DNA of 64,000 nucleotides from Ovis canadensis (lineage: Eukaryota; Chordata; Mammalia; Artiodactyla; Bovidae): contig NC_091250.1 in assembly GCF_042477335.2 (NCBI RefSeq), forward strand, positions 127,073,384 through 127,137,383, read 5' to 3'. A program made the translations under genes and the position numbers. The notes beneath the pieces are model-generated. The model saw only the letters and a list, made by a program, of their open reading frames with translations. It ran no database searches and had not been told where the DNA came from. Shown in pieces: positions 21,443 through 31,847 of the stretch; position 1 is the first letter of the stretch; each line of letters starts with the position of its first letter.

Positions 21443-21632
21443 TCCTAGCTGTGGTTCTCAACCTTCACTGCACCTTCATCACCCTCAAGGGAGCTTTGAA
21501 AAATCCCAGTGCCCAGACTGCAACTGAGACCATTACCGCAGAACCCCTGATGCTGGAATTCAGGCATAAATTATTTTTAAAGTCCCTCCGTTGATTCTAA
21601 TGTGCAGCCAAGGTTGAGAACTGCTGTTTTAG
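21443..21632 (+). mobile_element. MER5-like hAT DNA transposon
   Basis: Inverted ends TGGTTCTCAACCTT (about 21452) and AAGGTTGAGAACTGCT (about 21610) enclose a 150-bp body with MER5-type order (TCATCACC, CAGACTGCAACTGAGACC). It is non-autonomous, with no ORF. Confidence 0.72.
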
Positions 21633-21985
21633 AGCAAGTTAGTGGCCAGCGGTGTAGAAAGCAGCAGTTGCCAAGACTGGATGTGTACGCAAAGTGTGAG
21701 CACATCGATAACGTCCTAGACGCTGGCGAGACCTTTCAGGAGAGCTCTGGGATCAGAAATCAGGCTTGAAAGGAAGGAGTGAGTGGCCAAGAAGAGTACA
21801 GAGCAGGCGCAGCTTCATCCTTCTGCAAATGTGGTGGAACCCAGAAAGGGAGAGGGAGGAAGGTGGCTTGAGGAGTGAGCGACAGCAAGACAAGTTATTT
21901 CCAGAGAAGGGGCGACGCAAACAAGTTTCAGTCAAAGACGAGCCTACCACATCTTATACATTTGCAGTTTAAGTTTGGGGATATC
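21633..21985. other. Single-copy DNA
   Basis: No recognised repeat or gene. Confidence 0.4.
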
Positions 21986-22011
21986 TTTAAGAAAATGGGA
22001 ATAAAACTGCT

Positions 22012-22282
22012 ATGCTGCTGCTAAGTCGCTTCAGTCATATCCAACTCTGTGCGACCCCATAGAAGGCAGCCCACCAAGCTTCCCCGTCTCTGGGGTTCTC
22101 CAGGCAAGAACACTGGAGTGGGTTGCCATTTCCTTCTCCAATGCATGAAAGTGAAAAGTGAAAGTGAAGTCGCTCAGTCATGTCTGACTCTAGCAACCCA
22201 TGGACTGCAGCCTACCAGGCTCCTCCATCCATGGGATTTTCCAGGCAAGAGTACTGGAGTGGGGTGCCATTGCCTTCTCTGA
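22012..22282 (-). mobile_element. BOV-A2 SINE inside L1
   Basis: TGCTGCTGCTAAGTCGCTTC to GGGGTGCCATTGCCTTCTC. The direct repeat AAAACTGCTA occurs on both sides (about 22005 and 22284). Confidence 0.96.
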
Positions 22283-22429
22283 AAACTGCTACATGAGCCA
22301 GCAACCCCACTCCTGGGTGTATACCCCGAGACAATCATAAGTCAAAGACACATGTACTCCAATGTTCATTTCAGCACTATTTACAATAACCAGGAAGCGT
22401 CTTAGATGTCCATTGATAGAGGAACGGGA

Positions 22430-22457
<28 letters not shown>
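22430..22457 (+). repeat. (AC)n microsatellite
   Basis: About 14 AC units within the L1. Confidence 0.97.
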
Positions 22458-22460
<3 letters not shown>

Positions 22461-22814
22461 AATGGAATACTGGAATATTACTTGGCGACAGGAATGAAAT
22501 CCAGTCATTTGAAGAGATGTGGGTGAACCTAGAATCTGTCATACAGGAATAGAGATGCAGACATTGAGAACAGACTTGTTGACACGGGGAGGAGAGGGCA
22601 GGATAAACTGCGAGAGAAGCACTGACATTTATATGCCACCACGTGTAAACTAGACTGTGAGCAGGGAGCTTCTGTACAGTACATGGAGCTCAGCTTGGTG
22701 CTCTGTGATGACCTAGAGGGGCAGGACGGGGGGTGGTGGGATGGAGGCCCTAAAGGAGGGCATATAATTATACTGATAGCTGATGCACATTGTAGTTCAG
22801 CAAAAACTGTACAA

Positions 22815-22915
22815 CCCACTCCAGAAATCTTGCCTGGAAAATTCCGTGGACAGAAGCCCCTGGTGGGTTACAGTCCATGGTGCTGCAAAGAGCTGACCAT
22901 GCCTGAGTGGCCAAA
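22815..22915 (+). mobile_element. BovA fragment inside L1 3' UTR
   Basis: ACCCACTCCAGAAATCTTGC to GAGCTGACCATGCCTGAGTG. Confidence 0.85.
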
Positions 22916-23000
22916 CAACAATATCAACAACTGCAAAACCTAGCACAACATTGTAAAGCAATTGTGGTCCAATTAAAAAGTAAATACATTTTTAAAAAGT

Positions 23001-23189
23001 GAAATATAAATTTGGGAAAATAGTGAAAACATATTTACATTGACCCGGTAGATTTGATTTTGATGATTTCAGATACATCGCAGGCTCTTGACCAAGCATG
23101 CACTCTGCTTTATGCCTCGTGACTCCTTTCATTTTAATTGTCATTTGTTCAACTTTCTGCTTTCTGGTCAAACATGTCACTTGATGGCT
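23001..23189. other. Single-copy DNA
   Basis: No recognised feature. Confidence 0.4.
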
Positions 23190-23390
23190 TCTGTTAATCC
23201 TCACAAGAGCCCATAAAGAGGCTGCCTCACACTTTACAGATGAGGAAGCTTTCCAGATGAGGAAATGAGATTCAGAGAGGCCCCCTCCATTTCTCCAGAG
23301 TCAATAAGCGACAAACTGAGATTCACACCTGAATCTGGGGAGTGACCCCAAAGCCCACAGCCTTTGTACCTCGCTTCTGTACTTCCAGAA
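23190..23390 (-). mobile_element. MIR SINE
   Basis: TTAATCCTCACAAGAGCCC, ACACTTTACAGATGAGGAAG and TGAGATTCACACCTGAATCT match MIR in reverse. A small internal duplication of GATGAGGAA is present. Confidence 0.8.
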
Positions 23391-23483
23391 AAAGCACAAA
23401 TTGAATCCTTGGAGAATTTCATGCTTCCTTTGAAACCTACAAAAAGACAAAAACTATGCCCTGAAAGACTCTTGTGAAGAGTC

Positions 23484-23832
23484 TGCAGGAGACTCTTGCA
23501 AGTCCCTTGGACAGCAAGGAGATTAAACCAGTCCATCCTAAAGGAAATCAACCTGAATGTTAATTGGGAGGACTGATGCTGAAGCTGAAGCTCCAATACT
23601 TTGGCCACCTGATGCGAAGAGCTGACTCATTGGAAAAGACCCTGATGCTGGGAAAGATTGAGGGCAGGAGGAGAAGGGGACAACAGAGGATGAGATGGTT
23701 GGATGGCATCACCAACTCAATGGACATGAGTTTGAGAAAACTCTGGGAGATGGTGAAGGACAAGGAAGCCTGGAGTGCTGCAGTCCATGGGGTCACAAAG
23801 AGCTGGACATAATGAGCGACTGAAAAAACAAT
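23484..23832 (+). mobile_element. BovB 3' end, 5'-truncated
   Basis: GACTCTTGCAAGTCCCTTGG, GGACTGATGCTGAAGCTGAA, GGGGACAACAGAGGATGAGA, ending ATGAGCGACTGAAAAAACAA. Confidence 0.95.
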
Positions 23833-24297
23833 GCCTGGAAGGGTGGTGTCCCAGCACCGGGGCCTCTGGATGAAATAAATGGAAAGTATATCAGAGGCTG
23901 CAGAAGCACTTGAGCAGGGTACAAAGCACTTCAGAGAGAGGCAGGCATGAGGTCTGTGCCATCAGTGACACAGGTGCCCAGGAAGATAGCTGAAGGGCAG
24001 CCAGAATTGGGGTTGACCACAACTGATACGAACCTGAAAACACCGTGCCCTGAGCCCTGTGCTCAAGTGCAGAAGAGTTTGAGCAGGAACGGCCACTCTC
24101 AACATCGTTTTCCTCCACCATCTGTCCACGCCTTCCTCCTCCCCTGGACTTGTCATCCTTGCTAATTTCTGCCTACCCAATCATCCAACTTGCACCCACT
24201 CATTTGGCCACCTTCTCTTGCTGAAACTGAATCTCCACATCCCCTGATTATCCCTGGAAACTGATTAGCTTGCATTTGCAAGCAATATTTTCCTCCT
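23833..24297. other. Single-copy DNA
   Basis: No recognised repeat or gene. Confidence 0.4.
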
Positions 24298-24309
24298 AGT
24301 ACATCCAGG

Positions 24310-24517
24310 GGCTTTCCAGATGGCTCGGAGGTAAAGAATTCACCTGCCAATGCAGGAGACTCAGGTTCTACCCTTGAATCAAGAAGATCCCCTGGAGGAG
24401 GGCATGGCAACCCACTCCAGTATTCTTGCCTGGAGAATCCCATGGACAGGGGAGCCTGGAGGGGTACAGTCCATGGGGTCGCAAAGAGTCAGACTGAACA
24501 ACTGAACATCAACAAAA
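24310..24517 (+). mobile_element. Bov-tA SINE with target duplication
   Basis: GGCTTTCCAGATGGCTCGGA to GCAAAGAGTCAGACTGAACA. Flanked by AGTACATCCAGG (24298-24309) and AGTACGTCCAGG (24518-24529), one mismatch. Confidence 0.94.
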
Positions 24518-24529
24518 GTACGTCCAGGT

Positions 24530-25169
24530 ATCTGGGGTCCAGAGGATTGCTTTGATTTCTGGGATCTTAGCTTAGAGGGGAATGGAATGTAATAAAATGT
24601 ATAATATGAGTTCCAAATAGCTGCATCATCTGTGTCAAAGAGATGCTTTCCATTTGGGCTGCCATCTGTAGATATTATTACCAGTTATCCTTACGCTCAG
24701 ATGGGGGAGAGAGCAAAATATTGTTTTTCCTTCCAATCCAAAGGCCTGGAAATTGCTGATGCAATGTCCGGCAGGAAAGAGCCAGAAACATTTTGTGCTG
24801 CCTTTTTAAAACATATTTTAATATTGTATTTTAAAGGAAACTGGCCAGCAAGGTCATTCAAGGACACATTTTAGACTCTTTGAGAATCAAGTTGGGCAAG
24901 ACCATAACAGACTGTTTAGTTGGACAGACAACTTGCCAACAAGTCCATAAAAGGAAGGGTTGGCTGAATATTTTCTTTTGGCTCTTATTTTCAGATTTTC
25001 TTCAAAAGTTAGTCTGACAAAAATTGAAGAGAAGCCATGCAATACACCCATGAAAACAAACACTTCAAATAGAACTTGTATCTCAGAACAAATCATTCCT
25101 GGGAATTTGTGCTAATTTGGACGAGATTCTTGTATGTGAGGTGCCAGATTGATTACAAAATTCACTGAA
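24530..25169. other. Repeat-poor unique stretch, possible conserved element
   Basis: AT-rich, high-complexity, no mobile elements. The 80-codon ORF at 24632 has no domain. Confidence 0.35.
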
Positions 25170-25310
25170 AGGAAAGATGGGGCATTTTCTTGGTGTCCAC
25201 TGTGTGTCTAGAATGTGCCCAGCATCCTAACAGGTACTGGACAAGCATTGTACCAGTCAGTCCTCACAATTACACCTTCAGAATGGTTTTAGTCCCATTT
25301 GGGTGCATGC
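25170..25310 (-). mobile_element. MIR SINE, diverged
   Basis: TGTGTCTAGAATGTGCCCAG and GTCAGTCCTCACAATTAC resemble MIR in reverse. Later MIR sequence may resume after the SINE at 25532. Confidence 0.5.
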
Positions 25311-25531
25311 ATGCTCAGTTCAGTCACTCGCTCATGTCCCACTCTTTGCAACCCCATGGACTGTAGCCTGCCAGGCTCCTCTGTCTATGAGATTATCTGG
25401 GTAAGATCCCTGGGGTGGGTTGCCATTTCCTCCTCCAGGGGATCTTCCCAACCCAGGAATCGAACCCACATCTTCTGTGTCTCCTGCATTGGCAGATGAA
25501 TTCTACACCACTGAGCCACCTGGGAAGCCCC
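25311..25531 (-). mobile_element. Bov-tA SINE
   Basis: CAGTTCAGTCACTCGCTCAT, CCAACCCAGGAATCGAACCC, CACTGAGCCACCTGGGAAGC. Confidence 0.94.
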
Positions 25532-25919
25532 ATTAGCTCCATTTATCAAGAGAGAAAAATAAGTATGGCTAGTGTATGGGTGAGATATGAGCCGAAGAAT
25601 TCAGACTGAAACTACTATTTATTCACAATGTATCTGAATCAATAAATGAATGAACCTTACAAAGTAACAAAAAAGAAGAGAAATATACAAGGACTCAATA
25701 AGCCCTGTATCCATTTCAACCCTTGGATACTGGAAGCTGATGTCTCCTGCGAACCTAAACCTTCAGTCAAGGTACATCCCAATATGCATGGATCTCCCTG
25801 GAGAAGAGGCGCCAGCCCCTCTTCCTCCGCAGCTGTTTTGTGGTGGACTAGTTAAGTGAGCTTAATGCTCATCACAACCCACTTTGCAACTAGGGACAAT
25901 GAGTGTCAGAAGCCTTAAA
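25532..25919. other. Single-copy DNA
   Basis: No recognised repeat or gene. Confidence 0.4.
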
Positions 25920-26122
25920 CATCAGAAGAGAGAAGGCTGGACAAGGTCTGGAAATGATAGGGACCCACACACCCAGTGAACAGGAGAAAAAAAGACTTGC
26001 TGATGACCCTTAGCCATGGTCAAGTAGCCCTGTTTGATCAGAGAAGAATATTCCAGAAGGAAAGTAGTGAGATGCAAGTCAGACAAGGGCTGGATAGGGT
26101 TCAAACCGTGAAGGACTCAGAA
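25920..26122 (-). mobile_element. L2 LINE, left part
   Basis: AGAATATTCCAGAAGGAAAG, then GGGTTCAAACCGTGAAGGAC resembles L2 in reverse. It resumes at 26570 after the Tigger insert. Confidence 0.55.
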
Positions 26123-26124
26123 TA

Positions 26125-26567
26125 TAGTAAGCCCCCTACATACTGGAATGTTTCATTCTGCAAGCGTGTTTTTAAGTCCCATTTGTTCATAAGTCCAACC
26201 AAGTGAGCCCAGGTACCCAACTAGCACAATCAGCTACGGAGCACTGCACTATAATAAGTCTATAATACTTTTCACACAAATAATACATCAAAACACAAAA
26301 ATGAAGAAAGCATTTTTAATCTTATAGTACAGTACCTTAAAAGTTCAGTGGTACGGGACAACAGCTCTCATACAGGGTCTGGCATCCGGTGATCAGGCAA
26401 GAAGAATCGCTGGCCAGAAGAGGGAGAGGAGACGGGAGCTGGCAGAGCTGAAGGATCGTCAGCAATAGGAGACGGAGGGTAAGCTGCGATTTCACTCATG
26501 CCTAACGTTTGTGAAACTCATGTTTGAAAGTTCATGACTTGAAAGTTCATATGTAGGGAACTTACTG
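26125..26567. mobile_element. Tigger-type MITE (artiodactyl Tigger1a-like), 443 bp
   Basis: The ends are inverted copies: TAGTAAGCCCCCTACATACT at left and the reverse complement of CATATGTAGGGAACTTACTG at right. TA lies on both sides (26123-26124, 26568-26569). The interior has Tigger1-like text (TCACACAAATAATACATCAA, GCTGAAGGATCGTCAGCAAT) but no transposase ORF, so this is an internally deleted non-autonomous copy moved by TcMar-Tigger transposase. Confidence 0.82.
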
Positions 26568-26569
26568 TA

Positions 26570-26667
26570 TGGGAGAGGTGATTTTGACTTTATTTTCAAA
26601 GAACTGGGACCCCATCAAAGGCTTCTGAGTGAGGGAGGCACATGGGGAACAGAGTTTGAGAAGAATT
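26570..26667 (-). mobile_element. L2 LINE, right part
   Basis: TTTTGACTTTATTTTCAAAG, ACCCCATCAAAGGCTTCTGA and GAGTGAGGGAGGCACATGG continue the L2 begun at 25920. Confidence 0.62.
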
Positions 26668-26680
26668 AAGCTGGCCATAT

Positions 26681-26893
26681 GGGACTTCCCTGGTGGCTCA
26701 GACAGTAAAGAATCTGCCTGCAAAGCCGGAGACCCAGGTTCAATCCTTGGATAGGAAGATTCCCTGGAGAAGGAAATGGCAACCCACTCCAGCATTCTTG
26801 CCTAGAGAATCCCATGGATAGAGGAACCTGGCTGGCTACAGTCAAAGAGTTGGACATGACTGAGCGACTTCACTTTCACTTTCTTTCACTTTC
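26681..26893 (+). mobile_element. Bov-tA SINE, first of a ladder
   Basis: GGGACTTCCCTGGTGGCTCA to GAGCGACTTCACTTTCACTT. Preceded by AAGCTGGCCATAT (26668-26680), which recurs after it. Confidence 0.96.
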
Positions 26894-26906
26894 AAGCTGG
26901 CCATAT

Positions 26907-27121
26907 GGGACTTCCCTGGTGGCTCGGACAGCAAAGAATCTGCCTGCAATGCAGGAGACCCAGGTTCGATCCCTGGGCTGGGGAGATACTCTGGGGAAGG
27001 GAATGGCCACCAACTCCAGTATTCTTGCCTGGAGAATCCCACGGACAGAGGAGCCTGGAGGGCTACAGTCCACATGGTCACAAAGACTCAGATATGGCTG
27101 AGTGACCCGCACTAGCACTTC
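26907..27121 (+). mobile_element. Bov-tA SINE, second of a ladder
   Basis: GGGACTTCCCTGGTGGCTCG to GAGTGACCCGCACTAGCACT. Lies between AAGCTGGCCATAT (26894-26906) and AAGTTGGCCATGG (27122-27134). Confidence 0.96.
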
Positions 27122-27134
27122 AAGTTGGCCATGG

Positions 27135-27490
27135 TTTGAGAGAGGGACAGGAAGTGGGGAGGCCAGCCTGGGGACTTTCCTGAGAAGAATTCCGTGACAC
27201 TCGAGGCTGAAGTCGTTGGGAGGCTCTGCGTGCCCTGCGTGCTGTGCCGTGCGCTGCTTGGTCCCAGCATGCAACTTTAGGCTGTTTGTGCTCTAATGTG
27301 CTCCCATGAAATGGCCTAATTACCCAGGCCTTTGATGTGGAAATGTCATCCTGACAGTGAGTGAATTCCAGGAACTCTTCCAACAGAGATCACCCACTAA
27401 AGAGAGAGGACCCCGTGACCGGCATGTTAACCTTAGGAAGCAAGGAGATGGTGATGAGAAGCAAACTGCTTGGGGGAAAAAATGTGCTTG
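27135..27490. other. Single-copy DNA
   Basis: No recognised repeat or gene. Confidence 0.4.
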
Positions 27491-27700
27491 CTTCTTTTTT
27501 TTTTTTTTTTGTAAAATGTTTATTTCATGTATTTATTTGGCTGCACTAGGTCTTCATTGCAGCACATGAGATCTTTCTTAGCTGCGGCGTGCACACTCTT
27601 AGTTGCGGCCTGCGGGGTCTAGTTCTCTGACCAGGAACCCAACCTGGGGCCCCTGTGTTGGGAGCTCAGAGTCTTAGTCACTGTACTACTGGGGAAAGAA
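27491..27700 (-). mobile_element. CHR-type SINE
   Basis: Poly-T, TTATTTGGCTGCACTAGGTC, GGTCTAGTTCTCTGACCAGG, CTCAGAGTCTTAGTCACTGT. Confidence 0.85.
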
Positions 27701-28274
27701 TTCTTTTCCATAGAGACACTGTTGTTTCACCGCACCCCTGCTCACGTCTGCACCACTGAATTCTTGCTTTGCTCAGAGCTATCTCCAGAGACCCTTGAAC
27801 TAGAAACATCCTAACTAAGCCTTGCTTGTGGGGGCTGAGTGGATCTATGCATCTTACAGGTTGTAAAAATACAAGAAAACAATATGGGAGAAAAGCCTAG
27901 AGAAGATTGCATCTCAGCTCACTTAGACATCTGATCTTGGGCAAATTCATTTGGCTGCAGAACAGCCATAAAAGCATGAAGGTCGGATGAAATAATACAG
28001 ATGACAGCATTACAAAGTAAGGGGCTGACTACAGAGGTCCGCACGTGCCTCTCTCCAAGGCCAGGCAGGGAATGCAAATGAATGCAGGGGGCTGAGGGAA
28101 GACCTGAAAACCAGAGCTTCCATGCCCAGCCCAAACAGGGTACCAACTTCTCAGTCACACTCAATTTGCTCCCGAATGTAAAAATAATAACTAACTCAGA
28201 TCATCTATAAAACCTCAAACAAAGCTGTGGATCAAACTTGGCTGCCAGTTTGCAGACATGGATCAGCTGATTGC
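27701..28274. other. Single-copy DNA
   Basis: No recognised repeat or gene. Confidence 0.4.
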
Positions 28275-28450
28275 AAACAGTTAAGCACAAATCCCAGCTC
28301 TGCCGCGTGCTAGTTGTGTGCGTTTAGACACCTTTCGCACCTTCCCTAAATCTTACTTTTCTCAACAAAGAAACATGGATAAGAAGGGCAATGCAGAGAG
28401 CAGCGGTGGAGATTAACTGAGATGGTGCGCAGGGCTCCACAGTCAGCAGG
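28275..28450 (+). mobile_element. MIR SINE
   Basis: CAAATCCCAGCTCTGCCGCG, TGCTAGTTGTGTGCG, GAGATTAACTGAGATGGTGC. Confidence 0.75.
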
Positions 28451-28604
28451 TTAGAGCTGGATATGGAAGCCCCTTGCTGTGCCAGACATTAACCCTTTAG
28501 TAGCAGGTCTTCAGGGAGGTCTAGGGGGTGAGAGGTAGGCAGCACAGCTTTCACCAAAGCCCGTCATCCAGCTCTCTATCTCTTTAATGTTCAACAAGTG
28601 ACCA

Positions 28605-29475
28605 CAGTAATTTTTAATAACTGAAGTATAGCTGATTTGGAGAAGGCAATGGCACCCCACTCCAGTACTCTTGCCTGGAAAATCCCATGGTTGGAGGAGC
28701 CTGGTAGGCTGCAGTCCATGGGGTAGCTAAGATTTGGACATGACTGAGCGACTTCACTTTCACTTTTCACTTTCATGCATTGGAGAAGGAAACGGCAACC
28801 CACTCCAGTGTTCTTGCCTGGAGAATCCCAGGGACGGGGGAGCCTGGTGGGCTGCCGTCTATGGGGTCACACAGAGTCGGACACAACTGAAGTGACTTGG
28901 CAACAGCAGCAGCATAGCTGATTTACAATGCTGTATTAGTTTTGGGGGTATAGCAAAGTGATTCAGTGTTCTTTTTCAGATTCTTTTCCATCACAGGCTA
29001 TCACAAGATATTGAATATAGTTCCCTGTTCCATAGAGCAGGTCCTTGTTGTTTATCTGTTTTATATATAGTAGATTGTATCTGTTAATCCTAAGCTCCTA
29101 ATTTACGCTTTACCCCCTTTCCCCTTTGGTAATCATAAGTTTGTTTCCTCTGTCTGTGAGTCTGTTTCTATTCTGTAAATAAATTCATTCATATCATTTT
29201 TTTAGATTCCACAAATAAGTAATAGTATAAGATATTTGTCTTCCTTTGTCTGACATTCACTTAACATGATGATCTCAAGGTCATCCATGTTGCTGCAAAC
29301 AGCATTATTTCATGCTTTGTTATGGCTGGGTAGTATTCCGTTTTGTATATGTATCCTATCTTCTTTATCCATTCCTCTGCTGATGGACACTCAGGTTGCT
29401 CACGTCTTAACTATTGCAGATAGTGCTGCTATGAACATTGGGGGCATGCATCTTTTCAAATGAAAGTTTTGGTCT
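28605..29475 (-). mobile_element. Ruminant L1 3' UTR, split by BOV-A2
   Basis: TAATAACTGAAGTATAGCTG, then after the SINE ACAATGCTGTATTAGTTTTG, TTGAATATAGTTCCCTGTTC, GTTTGTTTCCTCTGTCTGTG, TCATCCATGTTGCTGCAAAC and GTGCTGCTATGAACATTGGG: a long antisense L1 stretch. Confidence 0.9.
28639..28913 (+). mobile_element. BOV-A2 SINE in L1, with target duplication
   Basis: GGAGAAGGCAATGGCACCCC, linker CACTTTCATGCATTGGAGAA, 3' tail CAACAGCAGCAGC. Perfect 11-bp ATAGCTGATTT duplicates at 28628-28638 and 28914-28924. Confidence 0.97.
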
Positions 29476-29629
29476 TTTCACAGCAGTTGTTTTTAAGGCT
29501 CCATTAAGGTTCACTCTGCTCCCCATCCAGAAAGATTTTCATGTCACTCGAAACCGTGCTCTGTGTTAAGGGGGATAAAATATGAGGAAAACACAGGTCG
29601 TGACTACCAGAGGACAGACAGTATTTAAA

Positions 29630-29823
29630 TGTCCAATTCTTTGCGACCCCATGGACTTCTGCCTGTCAGGCTCCTCTGTCTGTGGGATTCTCTAGGCAGG
29701 AATACTGGAGAGGGTTGCCATTCTCTTCTCCAGGGACTCTTCTCGATCCAGGGATCAAACCCACATCTCTTGTATCTCCTGCATTGGCAGGCGGATTCTT
29801 TACCACTATGCCACCTCAAAGCC
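29630..29823 (-). mobile_element. Bov-tA SINE
   Basis: GTCCAATTCTTTGCGACCCC, GATCCAGGGATCAAACCCAC, CGGATTCTTTACCACTATGC. Confidence 0.93.
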
Positions 29824-30077
29824 CTCCATCACAGCAAAGAGCAATGTCGCTAGATTTGGGTTGTCCCTGAGCCCTGACCTGGTTGGGTTTGGCCTCCTTC
29901 ATCAACGTCTGGCAGATGTAGGAGGGTGGTCTGGACCCTCTGAAAAGCCTCAGGTATTCCACTTGGACAGCCAGCTCTCTGAATCATCAGGGCTTTGGGG
30001 CTGAAGTGGGTGACCAGACATCTGAGAGCTGGATTCTATGGACAAAAGCAATCCATCAGTCTTTTGTGAACACAGTA
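29824..30077. other. Single-copy DNA
   Basis: No recognised feature. Confidence 0.4.
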
Positions 30078-30682
30078 TAGTCAATTCTTGCTGTTCACAG
30101 TAGCTGTGTTCTATTTCAGGTCATTCCAAAGACTGAATTAGCAAGTTCATTGCTCCTTGGGGAAAAACAGACTTAGGTTCTTGCAAGCCTCTGGTCACAG
30201 CATTTTCAGCAATTGATCTACACATACCGTGGTGCGACATGTGTTTCTGTTTAAAGACACTTTACTTAGTACATATTGTTGATTCATTAGCATTGGATGC
30301 ACAGCCACAGAGCTGTAACTCATGCCTGAAAGATGATTACCTAACACACATATTTTCCCCGTAAGGCATATCACAGCCTTCCTGCATTCAGGCACCACCA
30401 GACAGCGCTCCTCTGCTTGGGGGCCATTTTAAACAGCAAAATCTCCAACAAAAACCAAAGAGCATGGCAGCACAGAGACTGTAAAACACATACTCATTTA
30501 CAGTATGAGAGCTGACCTCCGCTGCGAACATGCATGTCGGGTGACTCAGATATTTTGCAGTTTTGTGCGGGTCTGAAAACGACCAGGAAAGCACTCTGGG
30601 TGTTGATTTGCGAGTTGCAAACAAATACCAGCAGGTAGGTGAATTTGCAAATGAGGAATTCATAGATAATGAGTATTGACTG
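30078..30682 (-). mobile_element. Tigger3-like TcMar DNA transposon, internally deleted, 605 bp
   Basis: Terminal inverted repeats: TAGTCAATTCTTG at left and CATAGATAATGAGTATTGACTG (as AGTATTGACTG) at right, with TA on the left side. The interior shows the Tigger3 order (CTTGCAAGCCTCTGGTCACA, ATATTGTTGATTCATTAGCA, GGGGGCCATTTTAAACAGC). It is an old, immobile copy that keeps the transposase N-terminus. Confidence 0.8.
30195..30427 (-). pseudogene. Tigger transposase N-terminal HTH remnant
   Basis: Starts at the ATG at 30425-30427 (minus strand; MAPK...). It continues, after frame disruption, with CRKAVICLTGKICVL and SGMSYSSVAV, then NQQYVLSK: the CENP-B-like helix-turn-helix that binds Tigger ends. 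The catalytic DDE domain is absent. Confidence 0.72.
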
Positions 30683-31018
30683 TCTCTAAAAGTTATTCAC
30701 ACACTTACCATTTGCATTTAAACTCAGCCTGGCAAGACTCTGGTCAATTTCTAACGACTCAATTTGTTTTTAAGATCTATGAGTACTAGCCTGGAAGACA
30801 TCATGGCGATTATAAAAGATACAATGTTTGCACTGTAGAATTGGTTTTTGTTGTTGTCGTTTCCCTCTAAAGGACACAGACACCAAACGAAATTATCCCT
30901 GTGACATCTTAGCAAGATACTACATCAGCCCCTTGTTTATTTTAGCATGAAATTGATTTTGAAAAAAACTTCTTCCTATTAAGGCAGACTCTCTTCCTGG
31001 AACTTCTACAAATCGATC
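30683..31018. other. Repeat-poor unique stretch
   Basis: No repeat or gene. CATCATGGCGATTATAAAAG lies at 30797. Possible conserved element. Confidence 0.33.
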
Positions 31019-31027
31019 CTAGTTCTG

Positions 31028-31230
31028 GTGGCTCAGGAGGTAAAGAATCTACCTGCAATGCAGGAGACCTAGGTTTGATACCTGGCTTGGGAAGATACCC
31101 TGGAGAAGTAAATGGCAACCCACTCCAGTATTCTTGCCTGGAGAATTCTATGGACAGAGGAGACTGGCGGGCTACAGTTCATGGGGTCACAAAGAATCAG
31201 ACACGACTGAGCGACTCACACTTTCACTAA
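31028..31230 (+). mobile_element. Bov-tA SINE with target duplication
   Basis: GTGGCTCAGGAGGTAAAGAA to GAGCGACTCACACTTTCACT. The first bases of the head are missing. CTAGTTCTG flanks it (31019-31027, 31231-31239). Confidence 0.95.
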
Positions 31231-31239
31231 CTAGTTCTG

Positions 31240-31549
31240 TGCTTGAGAACTTAGGATGGAGCCAAGCCTCCTTCTACACGGTGGTGTCTCAAATATCTGA
31301 AGATACAACCAGTTCCCTTTCGAGATGCACTTTCCCACTGTTGGCATCCCCATCTCTCCCAGTTACTCCAATTTCACCCTCTCTGTTGTTTTCTTTGAAC
31401 AGTGTGTCTAATCTATCAGAAATCAACTGCCATGTCCTCCTTAGGCTCTAGAGTGAAATGCATAGCCTAAACTCTGCTGTTAAAGTTGTTAATTTAAACA
31501 GCTTCACTGATGAATACCATAGCAACCTATGTGAAACTTTTCAAAATAA
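31240..31549. other. Single-copy DNA
   Basis: No recognised repeat or gene. Confidence 0.4.
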
Positions 31550-31589
31550 GGACACTATTCCACATCTTGAAATTTATACTAAGGAAATG

Positions 31590-31806
31590 TATATGCTCAA
31601 TCACCAAGTTGAGTCTGACTCTTTTGCAACCTCATGGACTATAGCCCGCCAGGCTCCTCTGTCCATGGGATTTTTCAGGCAAGAATACTGGGATGGGTTA
31701 CCATTTCCTACTCCAGGGAATCTTCCCAACCCAGAGATTGTACCCATGTCTCTCGCCTCTCCTGCATTGGCAGGCAGGTTCTTTACCACTGAGCCACCTT
31801 GGGAGT
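31590..31806 (-). mobile_element. Bov-tA SINE with target duplication
   Basis: GCTCAATCACCAAGTTGAGT, CCCAACCCAGAGATTGTACC, CCACTGAGCCACCTTGGGAG. CTAAGGAAAT occurs on both sides (31580-31589, 31807-31816). Confidence 0.94.
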
Positions 31807-31847
31807 CTAAGGAAATTATTATGGACATGTGCTAACATTTAGTTATA

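Larger units (their letters stand above)
21986..23000 (+). mobile_element. L1 LINE, ORF2 end plus 3' UTR, with two nested SINEs
   Basis: CCAGCAACCCCACTCCTGGG, CCAATGTTCATTTCAGCACT, then the 3' UTR GTGCTCTGTGATGACCTAGA and CAACATTGTAAAGCAATTGT. BOV-A2 (22012-22282) and BovA (22815-22915) interrupt it. An expanded (AC)n replaces ORF2 sequence at 22430. Confidence 0.85.
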
